From the NCBI RefSeq assembly GCF_001180205.1, contig NZ_CVSU01000092.1, positions 1-63,205 of the forward strand: 63,205 nucleotides of DNA, written 5' to 3'. The position numbers and the translations under genes were made by a program. Source of the DNA: Candidatus Pelagibacter communis (GTDB lineage Bacteria; Pseudomonadota; Alphaproteobacteria; Pelagibacterales; Pelagibacteraceae). The notes beneath the pieces were generated by a model, which was not told the origin of the DNA, made no database searches, and worked only from the letters and a program-made list of their open reading frames with translations. Of the stretch, positions 8,617 to 16,516 are shown piece after piece (within the stretch, counting starts at the first letter, position 1; each line of letters starts with the position of its first letter).

Positions 8617-10035
8617 TTAACTTAATTGAGTATCCTTAAATTTTGTAAATCTTTCCTCAAATTCGAGAGTTACATTACCAATAGGACCATGTCTTTGTTT
8701 TCCAATTATAATTTGAGCTAAATGTGCAACTTCATTCATTTTTGCTTGCCATTCAGCGTGTTCAACTGTTGCTTCTCTTGGCTCTTTTCTTTGCAAATAA
8801 TATCCTTCTCTATAAACAAACATTACAACATCGGCATCTTGTTCAATAGATCCAGATTCTCTTAAGTCTGCTAATTGCGGTTTATGATCATCTCTTTGTT
8901 CTACTTGTCTAGAGAGCTGCGAAAGAGCAACCACAGGAACAGAGAGTTCCTTGGCTATTGCCTTAAGTCCTTGAGTGATTTGTGAAATTTCTTGAACTCT
9001 TCCATCTTTATTGAATGTAGTTCCTTTCATTAATTGGATATAATCGACTACAATCATATCAAGGCCAAAAAGCCTTTTAATTCGTCTTGCTCTATTACTC
9101 AGAGCAGCAATACTTATTGCTGGAGTTTCATCAATATAAAGAGGTAACTCAGAAATATTTTTTGATGTTTCTAAAAACTTATCAAACTGATCGTCAGATA
9201 TTCTTCCTCTTCTAATATCATTAGAGCTAATTCTAGCTTGTTCAGATATAATTCTTGTAGATAATTGTTCTGAAGACATTTCAAGTGAAAAGAAGGCTAT
9301 GGATGATTTCCTACCAGTCTCTTGTAGTTTTTGAGCAGCATTAAATGCAATATTTGTTGCAAGTGAGGTTTTACCCATTGATGGTCGACCAGCGATAATA
9401 ATTAAATCTGATTGATGTAAACCACCAAGCTTATCATCTAAATCTCTTAAACCAGTTGGAACACCAACGATTCCCTCTTCATTCTTATAGGCAGCTGAAG
9501 CCATTTCAATTGTTTGTTTCATTGCTTCATCAAATTTTACTAAAGAGGAATTGAAAGAACCTTTTTCAGCTAAATCAAATAACAATTTCTCAGAACTTTC
9601 GATTATAGATTGTCCGTTAGTATCTAGATCATTCAATTTCGCACTATCAATAGTTTGTTCAGAAATCTTTATTAATTCTCTTCTTACAAACATATCGTAA
9701 ATTATTTTTGAGTATTCTATTGCTTGTCTAACTGATGTAGAAAATTTTGTAATTTTAACTAAATATTCTGGAACATTTATATCATCTTTTTCATCTTCAA
9801 AATAATTTTTTAAAGTTATTGGGTTAGCTAACATTCCTTTGTAGATAAGACTTTCAATTGCCTCAAATATTTTTTGATGCATAGGATCATAAAAGTTAAT
9901 ACTTGAAATTATTGTATTTATTTCATCAAAAATATCATTACTTACAAGAATAGATCCTATAACTGCTTGCTCTGCCTCAATGTTATTTGGCAACTCTTTA
10001 AATTGATCTTTAACTATACTTAAATTGTTTTCCAT
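8617..10035 (-). CDS. dnaB: replicative DNA helicase DnaB
   Basis: Hexameric helicase that unwinds DNA at the replication fork. The 472-residue protein has the N-terminal primase-interaction domain (PNNIEAEQAVIGSIL near residue 16), then the RecA-like domain with Walker A AGRPSMGKTS at about 215-224, Walker B in DMIVVDYIQLM near 320, and ALSQLSRQVEQR near 370. No intein interrupts it. It follows rplI after 68 bases, so it may be read from the ribosomal protein promoter, from its own, or both. Confidence 0.96.
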   Translation of the reverse strand: MENNLSIVKDQFKELPNNIEAEQAVIGSILVSNDIFDEINTIISSINFYDPMHQKIFEAIESLIYKGMLANPITLKNYFEDEKDDINVPEYLVKITKFSTSVRQAIEYSKIIYDMFVRRELIKISEQTIDSAKLNDLDTNGQSIIESSEKLLFDLAEKGSFNSSLVKFDEAMKQTIEMASAAYKNEEGIVGVPTGLRDLDDKLGGLHQSDLIIIAGRPSMGKTSLATNIAFNAAQKLQETGRKSSIAFFSLEMSSEQLSTRIISEQARISSNDIRRGRISDDQFDKFLETSKNISELPLYIDETPAISIAALSNRARRIKRLFGLDMIVVDYIQLMKGTTFNKDGRVQEISQITQGLKAIAKELSVPVVALSQLSRQVEQRDDHKPQLADLRESGSIEQDADVVMFVYREGYYLQRKEPREATVEHAEWQAKMNEVAHLAQIIIGKQRHGPIGNVTLEFEERFTKFKDTQLS

Positions 10036-10103
10036 GAAAATAAATTTACATGAAAAATAATTAAATCAAATTGTATATTTCTACTGGGGAAAAGAATGTA
10101 TAA

Positions 10104-10562
10104 TTATTGAATAGTATCGGCTGAAGAAACATTGATTATAATTTCAGCATCAACTTCTGAGTGTAAAGAAATTTTAACTTTAAATTTTCCTAAAGCTTTT
10201 ATTTCTTCAACTGGTTGTATTGTTGAAGGCTTTATATCAATTTTGTTTTCTTCTTGAATAAGTTTTGAAATTTCAGTTGGTTTAACTGAACCATATAATT
10301 CATTATTTTCTGTACTTAGTTTTTTTACAGAATACTCTTTACCATTAATTTGTTCAGCAATTTGAGAGGCTTCTTTTTTCTTCTCGTTATCTTTTTTAGA
10401 TAATTCAGCTTTAATTTTTTCAACTTCTTTTATATTTTCTTTTGATGCATAAAGAGCTTTTTTATTAGCAATTAGAAAGTTTCTAGCAAATCCTCTTTTT
10501 ACATCTATTACCTCACCAATAGACCCTATTCTCTTTACGTTTTCTAATAGTATTACTTTCAT
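10104..10562 (-). CDS. rplI: 50S ribosomal protein L9
   Basis: Large-subunit protein of 152 residues that binds 23S rRNA near the L1 stalk. The N-terminal rRNA-binding domain MKVILLENVKRIGSIGEVIDVKRGFARNFL is typical (shown here by its key GxxGxxxxVxxGFxRNFL pattern), followed by the long connecting helix rich in Lys and Glu (residues 45-75) and the small C-terminal domain. The start abuts rpsR exactly, and the order rpsF-rpsR-rplI-dnaB is the common bacterial one. Confidence 0.96.
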   Translation of the reverse strand: MKVILLENVKRIGSIGEVIDVKRGFARNFLIANKKALYASKENIKEVEKIKAELSKKDNEKKKEASQIAEQINGKEYSVKKLSTENNELYGSVKPTEISKLIQEENKIDIKPSTIQPVEEIKALGKFKVKISLHSEVDAEIIINVSSADTIQ

Positions 10563-10835
10563 TTATATTAATGCTAAGTTTCTTGCTCTTTTGATTGAAA
10601 GAGAAAGTTCTCTTTGTTTCTTTTGAGAAACATTTGTTATTCGTGAAGGTAGAATTTTACCATTTTCTGATACATATTTTTTTAAAAGTTTAATATTTTT
10701 ATAATCTACCTCTGGAGCACCTTTGACTGATAATGGGCAAGTTTTTTTAAATTTATATTTGTTAGGTTGAAAAATACTCAATTTTGCAAAGTTACTTTGT
10801 TTACCTTTTTTATTTCCGCTTTGTCTTTTTGGCAT
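10563..10835 (-). CDS. rpsR: 30S ribosomal protein S18
   Basis: Small-subunit protein of 90 residues that binds 16S rRNA with S6. The core FKKTCPLS ... [28 protein letters not shown] pattern (here with VDYKN) and the basic tail are diagnostic. It starts within the last base of rpsF and ends immediately before rplI. Some alphaproteobacteria carry a DUF2232 membrane protein between rpsR and rplI; none is present here. Confidence 0.96.
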   Translation of the reverse strand: MPKRQSGNKKGKQSNFAKLSIFQPNKYKFKKTCPLSVKGAPEVDYKNIKLLKKYVSENGKILPSRITNVSQKKQRELSLSIKRARNLALI

Positions 10836-11188
10836 TAGTTTTTAGTACTTTCTTTTTTTTCGCTATCATCTTTTTTTCCAAAATAGCTTGTTTCTAAATC
10901 AAATTTTTTAACTCTGACTGTCAGATATCTCAGTAATTTTTTATCTATAGCTTCATTTTTTTCTAATTCATGGATAACATTACCTTTGCCTTTTATTTTA
11001 AAGTGTATGTAGCTACCCTTTTTATTCTTTTTAATTAGATAAGATAAATTTAGTAATCCCCAATTTTCAGTTTTAACAACTTCGCCGTCATTTTTTTCAA
11101 CAATTTTAGAATATTTTTCAGTAAGTTGCTTTAATTCACTCGGAGAAGTATCTTGTCTAGCTATAATAGTATGTTCGTATAAATTCAT
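10835..11188 (-). CDS. rpsF: 30S ribosomal protein S6
   Basis: Small-subunit protein of 117 residues, first gene of the rpsF-rpsR-rplI-dnaB set. It begins [18 protein letters not shown] and shows [21 protein letters not shown] near residues 44-64, the S6 signature, ending in a Lys/Glu-rich tail. The upstream region holds an exact TATAAT hexamer on this strand (11221-11226) and is shared with divergent fabD. Confidence 0.96.
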   Translation of the reverse strand: MNLYEHTIIARQDTSPSELKQLTEKYSKIVEKNDGEVVKTENWGLLNLSYLIKKNKKGSYIHFKIKGKGNVIHELEKNEAIDKKLLRYLTVRVKKFDLETSYFGKKDDSEKKESTKN

Positions 11189-11220
11189 TTAAGTTCTTTA
11201 ATAAAAAGTGAGGATATACT

Positions 11221-11249
11221 ATTATAAAAGTTCAATTACAATAGTTAAA
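11221..11249 (-). promoter_or_regulatory. candidate sigma70-type promoter of rpsF
   Basis: On the minus strand a perfect TATAAT (11221-11226) is preceded by 17 bases and a weak TTTAAC -35 (11244-11249). It lies 33 bases before the rpsF start in the only intergenic space of this divergent pair. In AT-rich DNA a -10 match alone is weak evidence. Confidence 0.4.
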
Positions 11250-11275
11250 AAGGCAAAAATATTAGTTTTTTTTAT

Positions 11276-12202
11276 ATGTTTTCAGTAATTTTTCCAGGTC
11301 AGGGATCTCAAATAGTGGGAATGGGAAAAGAGATTTATGATAAATTTAATATAGTAAAAGACCTTTTTAAACAGGCAGATGACACGCTAAATTTTTCTAT
11401 TTCTAAGCTTATTCTAGAAGGACCAAAAGAAGAGCTAGATTTAACAGCCAATACACAGCCAGCAATATATCTAATAAGCTATTCAATATTTAAATTAGCA
11501 AAAAATGAATTTAACTTAGATTTAAATAAAGCGAAGTACTTTGCTGGACATTCTTTAGGTGAATATTCAGCTTTGTCATGCGCAGGATATTTAGATTTTT
11601 CAGATACTTTAAAAATACTAAGAATTAGAGGAGGTGCAATGCAAAACGCTGTGCCTAAAGGACAGGGAGGGATGGTTGCGGCATTAGGCTCAACAGTTGA
11701 CGTGATTGAAAAAATTTTGACAGAAAATAAAGAAAATTTAAAAGCACAAATTGCAAATGACAATTCTGATGGTCAAATTGTTTTGAGTGGAAAAACTGAA
11801 GATTTAGAAAAATTGATTCAAATTTTAAAGGATAATTCAATTAAAAATATTAAACTTCCTGTAAGTGCACCCTTTCACTGTGAACTAATGAATAATGCTA
11901 CAAAAATTATGACAGAAGAGTTAAATAAACTTAATTTTAAAAATGGTCAAAATAAATTGATTTCAAATGTAACTGCCAATGAAATCAAAGACCCAGATGA
12001 ACTAAAAAATCTATTAATTAAGCAAATAGAGAATAGAGTTAGATGGAGAGAAAGTGTAATAAATATGATAGAAAATGATGTAGATCATTTTATAGAAATT
12101 GGACCTGGGAAAGTTTTGTCAGGTTTGGTAAAAAGAATTAATAGAAATGTTAAAATTGACACACTTAATTCTCAAAGTGATATTGAAGGTCTTAAAATAT
12201 GA
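11276..12202 (+). CDS. fabD: malonyl-CoA:ACP transacylase
   Basis: Moves malonyl from CoA to acyl carrier protein to supply fatty acid elongation. The 308-residue protein has the GQGSQ motif at 8-12, the nucleophile Ser93 in GHSLGEYS, and the catalytic His in SAPFHCELM near residue 200. It overlaps fabG by 4 bases (ATGA). It is the first gene of fabD-fabG-acpP-gmk and is divergent from rpsF. Confidence 0.95.
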   Translation: MFSVIFPGQGSQIVGMGKEIYDKFNIVKDLFKQADDTLNFSISKLILEGPKEELDLTANTQPAIYLISYSIFKLAKNEFNLDLNKAKYFAGHSLGEYSALSCAGYLDFSDTLKILRIRGGAMQNAVPKGQGGMVAALGSTVDVIEKILTENKENLKAQIANDNSDGQIVLSGKTEDLEKLIQILKDNSIKNIKLPVSAPFHCELMNNATKIMTEELNKLNFKNGQNKLISNVTANEIKDPDELKNLLIKQIENRVRWRESVINMIENDVDHFIEIGPGKVLSGLVKRINRNVKIDTLNSQSDIEGLKI

Positions 12203-12936
12203 CAGATTTAAAAGATAAAAATATTATCGTTACAGGTGCTTCAGGTGGAATAGGGAATTCAATAATTGAAAAATTAAATCAAGCTGGAGCAAATATTTTA
12301 GCTTCAGGCACAAGAATAGAAAAACTTGAGGAACTAAAAAGTAAATATGAAAATATTAAAATATTAAAGTTTGATATTTCTCAAAGTGATAAAATTGAGG
12401 AGTTTGTTGAACACGCAACCAAAGAACTTGGCGGCAGTCTAGATTGTATAGTTAATAATGCAGGGATCACTCAAGATAATTTAGCAATAAGGATGAGCCT
12501 GGATGAATGGAAAAAAGTGATTGATGTAAATTTAACATCAACTTTTTTAATGAGCAAATCAGCAATTAAAAAAATGCTTAAAAATAAATCAGGAAAGATT
12601 GTTAATATTACCTCAGTTGTTGGACATACAGGTAATTTAGGACAGTCCAATTACACGGCTTCCAAAGCAGGTATAATTGCAATGTCTAAGAGTTTGGCAA
12701 TAGAATATGCTAAGAAAAATATAAATATAAATTGTATTTCACCTGGTTTTATCAAAACAGCAATGACGGATAAATTAGATGATAAATATAAAGAGGCTAT
12801 AATATCAAAAATACCATCCGCACGACTTGGAGAACCGGATGATATTGCAAATGCTGTACTTTTTTTATGTTCAAGTCAATCAAGCTATATAAATGGAGAG
12901 ACCTTGCATGTTAATGGGGGCATGTATATGGCTTGA
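12199..12936 (+). CDS. fabG: 3-oxoacyl-ACP reductase
   Basis: NADPH-dependent short-chain dehydrogenase that reduces beta-ketoacyl-ACP in fatty acid synthesis. The 245-residue protein has the nucleotide motif TGASGGIG at 12-19, NNAG near 86, and the catalytic Ser139, Tyr152 and Lys156 in the NxxSxxG and YTASK segments. Its place between fabD and acpP decides the name among many similar reductases. Confidence 0.95.
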   Translation: MTDLKDKNIIVTGASGGIGNSIIEKLNQAGANILASGTRIEKLEELKSKYENIKILKFDISQSDKIEEFVEHATKELGGSLDCIVNNAGITQDNLAIRMSLDEWKKVIDVNLTSTFLMSKSAIKKMLKNKSGKIVNITSVVGHTGNLGQSNYTASKAGIIAMSKSLAIEYAKKNININCISPGFIKTAMTDKLDDKYKEAIISKIPSARLGEPDDIANAVLFLCSSQSSYINGETLHVNGGMYMA

Positions 12937-12984
12937 CAAAATAGGTTTTTAAACTATTAAGAATCTATAACAAAAAGGATCAAT

Positions 12985-13224
12985 ATGTCAGAAGATGTTT
13001 CAAGTAAAGTTAAAAAAATTGTAGCAGACCACTTAGGTATTGATGAAGCCAAAGTAACTGAGGAGTCAAGTTTTATTGATGATTTGGGTGCTGACAGTTT
13101 GGATACTGTAGAATTAGTGATGGCTTTTGAGGAAGAATTTGGATCTGAAATTTCAGACAGTGAAGCTGAGAAGATTTTAACTGTGGGTGATGCAGTTAAG
13201 TTTATCGAAGGAAAAGCTAACTAG
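12985..13224 (+). CDS. acpP: acyl carrier protein
   Basis: A 79-residue acidic helical carrier; the phosphopantetheine attachment site is Ser38 in [11 protein letters not shown]. It carries growing acyl chains for fatty acid, lipid A and lipoate synthesis. A 48-base gap with an AAAAAGGA-type ribosome site separates it from fabG, in line with high expression. The next gene is gmk, only 8 bases later; fabF, which usually follows acpP in this group, is not here. Confidence 0.96.
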   Translation: MSEDVSSKVKKIVADHLGIDEAKVTEESSFIDDLGADSLDTVELVMAFEEEFGSEISDSEAEKILTVGDAVKFIEGKAN

Positions 13225-13232
13225 AAATTTTA

Positions 13233-13865
13233 ATGCCATCAGAAAAAGATGGAGTAATGATAATCTTATCTTCTCCTTCTGGAGCAGGTAAAACCACTTT
13301 AGTTAAAAAATTGTCTGAAGAAGATAATTTTGAAATTTCAATATCACATACTACCAGACAACCAAGACCTAATGAAAAGAAGAATGAGGATTACTTCTTT
13401 GTTGATGAGTTAGAATTTAAAAGACTTATTAAAAATGAAGAGTTTCTTGAATACGCAAAAGTTTTCAATAATTTTTACGGTACAACGAGAACACCAGTTA
13501 TTGATAAATTAAATAAACGTAAGAATGTTTTATTTGACATTGATTGGCAGGGAGCCGACCAAATTAAAAATAAAAAACTAGATTATAAACTAATTACCTT
13601 TTTTATACTTCCCCCAAGTAAAGAAGTTTTATTTGAAAGATTGTCTAAAAGACACGCAAATGACAAATTTATAGCTGAAGAAAGAATGAAACAGTTCGAA
13701 AGGGATGTCTTGCATTGGATAAATTATGATTATGTTGTTATTAATAATGATTTAAATGAATGCTATTTAAAAATAATTAATTTAATAGATGCAGTAATCA
13801 CCAATGGATCTAAAGATTATGATCCTGATTATATAAGAAGTCATGTTGAGAAACTAACCTCTTAA
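13233..13865 (+). CDS. gmk: guanylate kinase
   Basis: Phosphorylates GMP to GDP with ATP. The 210-residue protein has the P-loop [11 protein letters not shown] near residue 12, the GMP-binding [12 protein letters not shown] near 38 and DYFF near 52, and [13 protein letters not shown] near 95. The ATG at 13257, preceded by GATGGAG, is an alternative start that would begin MIILSS, closer to usual family starts. Its last 12 bases overlap the convergent ksgA. Linkage to acpP suggests an ancestral fab-mltG-gmk array that has lost members. Confidence 0.93.
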   Translation: MPSEKDGVMIILSSPSGAGKTTLVKKLSEEDNFEISISHTTRQPRPNEKKNEDYFFVDELEFKRLIKNEEFLEYAKVFNNFYGTTRTPVIDKLNKRKNVLFDIDWQGADQIKNKKLDYKLITFFILPPSKEVLFERLSKRHANDKFIAEERMKQFERDVLHWINYDYVVINNDLNECYLKIINLIDAVITNGSKDYDPDYIRSHVEKLTS

Positions 13866-14639
13866 TTTCTCATATTCACAGGCTAATTTGTAATAAGTAT
13901 CTAAATTAAGGTTTTGTGGTCTTAAATTTAAATCAATTTTCAACTTATCTAAAACTTTTTGATCTCCATTAAAAAGTTGATTAAAGGGTTTTTTTAACAT
14001 TTTTCTTCTTTGATTAAAAAAAATTCTTGTAAGTTTTTCCAAATAAGTAGGATCATTTATTTTAATAAAATTTTTCTTAGGTAATAAGTATAATAAAGTA
14101 CTATCAATTTTTGGTTTTGGATAAAATGCTTCAGGCTTGATATCACATATTTTTTTTATATTTAATTTCCAATTAGAGATAATTGATAATCTTCCATAAT
14201 TTGGGGTATTAAACTCAGCAATAATTCTATCAGCAACTTCTTTTTGAAACATTAAAATCAAACTTTCAAACCAAAAATTCTCCTTTAAATTTATTATCCA
14301 TTTACTTAGAATTTCAGTTGAAATATTATAAGGCAAATTCCCAAAGACTATTACCTTCTCTTTGAAAAGATCGGTTTCGTTTATTTTTAAAACATCATCA
14401 TTAATAATTGTTATCTGATTATTAAATTTATTTTCAAGATCTTTTGCAAGCTTATTATCTTTTTCGATAACAAATAATTTTTTTGGATTTTTTTTAAGAA
14501 TATAGGAAGTCAGATTTCCAGTACCAGGACCGATTTCAAGAATAATTTTATTTTCAATATCAGTAGTATCTGTAATTTTTTTTAAAATTTTTTTATCAAT
14601 TAAAAAATTTTGACCTAAACTTTTTTTAGCTTTTATCAA
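13854..14639 (-). CDS. rsmA: 16S rRNA dimethyladenosine transferase
   Basis: Also called KsgA; it dimethylates the two adjacent adenines in the terminal hairpin of 16S rRNA using S-adenosylmethionine. The 261-residue protein starts [11 protein letters not shown], has the SAM motif [10 protein letters not shown] near residue 35 and the catalytic NLPYN near residue 100, then the FYPKPKIDS segment near 175. It overlaps pdxA by 4 bases upstream, the usual surA-pdxA-ksgA order. Confidence 0.95.
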   Translation of the reverse strand: MIKAKKSLGQNFLIDKKILKKITDTTDIENKIILEIGPGTGNLTSYILKKNPKKLFVIEKDNKLAKDLENKFNNQITIINDDVLKINETDLFKEKVIVFGNLPYNISTEILSKWIINLKENFWFESLILMFQKEVADRIIAEFNTPNYGRLSIISNWKLNIKKICDIKPEAFYPKPKIDSTLLYLLPKKNFIKINDPTYLEKLTRIFFNQRRKMLKKPFNQLFNGDQKVLDKLKIDLNLRPQNLNLDTYYKLACEYEKLRG

Positions 14640-15601
14640 CTTTTATCCAAAAATTTAATTGCTTGAATTAGGCTTGTGGGATTAGATAAATTTTTTCCTA
14701 GCATTTTTTCATTAGGTCCATGGTCAGGTGAGATACGTATAAAAGGTAGACCCAAAGTAATATTAATAGCATCATATTCATATAATGTTTTTATTGGTGT
14801 TAATACTTGATCATGATACATTCCTAAAACTACATCAAATTTTTTTCTATTTTTTTTAATAAAAAAAGTATCAGCTGAAAAAGGTCCCGAAACATTAAAC
14901 CCTTTTTTATTTAGTTGTTTGATAGCTGGTTTAATGATTTTTTCGTCCTCATTAAATTTACTAATACTCTCACAATGTGGGTTAAGACCTAGAATGGCAA
15001 TTTTTGGTTTTTTATTAAGTCTCTTTTTATAAAAATTATTTATTAGCTCTGTTTTATCAAGAATATTTTTTTTAGTAACTTTACGTGCTACAGATTTCAA
15101 GGGAAGATGAGTTGTCAAAGGACAAACTGATAGATTTTTATTGTAAATCAACATTGCATTATTCACAATATCAAACTTTTTTGAAATATATTCTGTAATG
15201 CCAAGATATTTTTTTTGTAAAAAAGTTTTTTTTACAATTGGACCATTTATAAATTTAACAATTTTATATTTTTTTACAATTTTAATTGCTAATTTAAATG
15301 ATTCACTAATAAAATTATTTGACTTTGTTGTAATTTTTTCAAATGGTCGCTTTTGATTATAATTAACGTTGATTAAATTAATTGATTTATTATCAAGTTT
15401 ATATTTATTTAATTTTCTAAAATCTAATACTCTTATTTTCTTTTTAAAATTTAAGTACCTCATTTGAAGTTCTATTATTTTCTTAGATGAAATAAGTATA
15501 ATTGGATTTTTAAATTTTTTTTTCTTTAAAGCTTTAAAAAGTATTTCTGAGAAAATACTATTTGGTTCTCCACTTACAATTAAAATATATTTAGAATTCA
15601 T
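14636..15601 (-). CDS. pdxA: 4-hydroxythreonine-4-phosphate dehydrogenase
   Basis: Oxidises 4-phosphohydroxy-L-threonine in pyridoxal phosphate synthesis. The 321-residue protein keeps GLNPHCES near residue 207, the metal-site GMYHDQVLTPIK near 258 and the SPDHG segment near 293. The N-terminal motif usually written GDPAGIGPEI appears here as the divergent GEPNSIFSEI, so the assignment relies on the C-terminal half and on position between surA and ksgA, which is the conserved order. Confidence 0.87.
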   Translation of the reverse strand: MNSKYILIVSGEPNSIFSEILFKALKKKKFKNPIILISSKKIIELQMRYLNFKKKIRVLDFRKLNKYKLDNKSINLINVNYNQKRPFEKITTKSNNFISESFKLAIKIVKKYKIVKFINGPIVKKTFLQKKYLGITEYISKKFDIVNNAMLIYNKNLSVCPLTTHLPLKSVARKVTKKNILDKTELINNFYKKRLNKKPKIAILGLNPHCESISKFNEDEKIIKPAIKQLNKKGFNVSGPFSADTFFIKKNRKKFDVVLGMYHDQVLTPIKTLYEYDAINITLGLPFIRISPDHGPNEKMLGKNLSNPTSLIQAIKFLDKS

Positions 15602-16508
15602 TTATTAAAATATTTTTCTTAACTTTTTTGAAATAAATATTTGAATATCTATTTAGTTGTTCATTTGTTTGCTGGTTTATAATTTTTTTTATTTCATTAT
15701 CTTTATTTATAGGTACTTTGCTTATCTTAGTATCTTCAATATATAATAACAAAAAACCACCTGGAACTAATATCGGATTTGTGAACATTCCAGTTTCAAT
15801 ATTATTTAACTCTTTCTTTATTTTTTTATTTAGAACCGTTTCTTTAATCCAACCTAACTTACCCCCCTCTTTAGATGAGTCAGATATACTATGAATTAAC
15901 GCAGCTTGAGAAAAATTTTTTTCGTTTATTGTTTTTTTTATCTTATTTAATTTATCTTCAAGTTTTTCATTTTTATCAACAGCAAACACAATTTCTGAAA
16001 GCAAAAATTCTTTTTGATTTTCTTTTTTACTTAAATTAACTTTAATTCGATTTTCATCTATTTTAACTTTCTCAAAAAACTTTCTATAGATTAATTGATT
16101 CCAAAGTATCTCAATAGCAATTTTTTCTTTAATCAATACTGTGTCAATATTTTTTTGATTAAAGTAAACCTCAAATTGATCTAAAGAATTAATGTTTAAA
16201 CGAGAAAAGTAATTTACAATTATTTCTTCTATAATTTTTTCCTCTATTGATATTACTTCATGATATTTTAATAATTCTATACGCTTAACTTTTTCTCTTA
16301 TTAAAGAATTCTTAGCTATTTCTATGGCTTGATTTTTTTCAGTTTTATTAAAATCTTTATTAATAATTGATAAATATTTTACTTCTTGAAGGATATCGAC
16401 TGAAGTAATGATTTCGTTATTTATTTTAAAAAGTATCCTATTTTCTTTACCATAGGACATATTAAATAAATTTAAAAATATAAATATAATTAACAGTTTA
16501 ACTTTCAT
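15591..16508 (-). CDS. surA: SurA-like periplasmic peptidyl-prolyl isomerase/chaperone
   Basis: Likely helps outer-membrane proteins such as LptD fold. The 305-residue protein has an N-terminal signal segment (residues 1-20), an N-terminal SurA-type chaperone region starting NRILFKINNEIITSVDI, and a single parvulin domain recognisable by SKEGGKLGWIKE near residue 212 and a GGFLLLYIED strand near 250. E. coli SurA has two parvulin domains; a single one is common in alphaproteobacteria. Immediately downstream of lptD (8-base gap). Confidence 0.87.
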   Translation of the reverse strand: MKVKLLIIFIFLNLFNMSYGKENRILFKINNEIITSVDILQEVKYLSIINKDFNKTEKNQAIEIAKNSLIREKVKRIELLKYHEVISIEEKIIEEIIVNYFSRLNINSLDQFEVYFNQKNIDTVLIKEKIAIEILWNQLIYRKFFEKVKIDENRIKVNLSKKENQKEFLLSEIVFAVDKNEKLEDKLNKIKKTINEKNFSQAALIHSISDSSKEGGKLGWIKETVLNKKIKKELNNIETGMFTNPILVPGGFLLLYIEDTKISKVPINKDNEIKKIINQQTNEQLNRYSNIYFKKVKKNILINEF

Positions 16509-16516
16509 GTAAAAAC

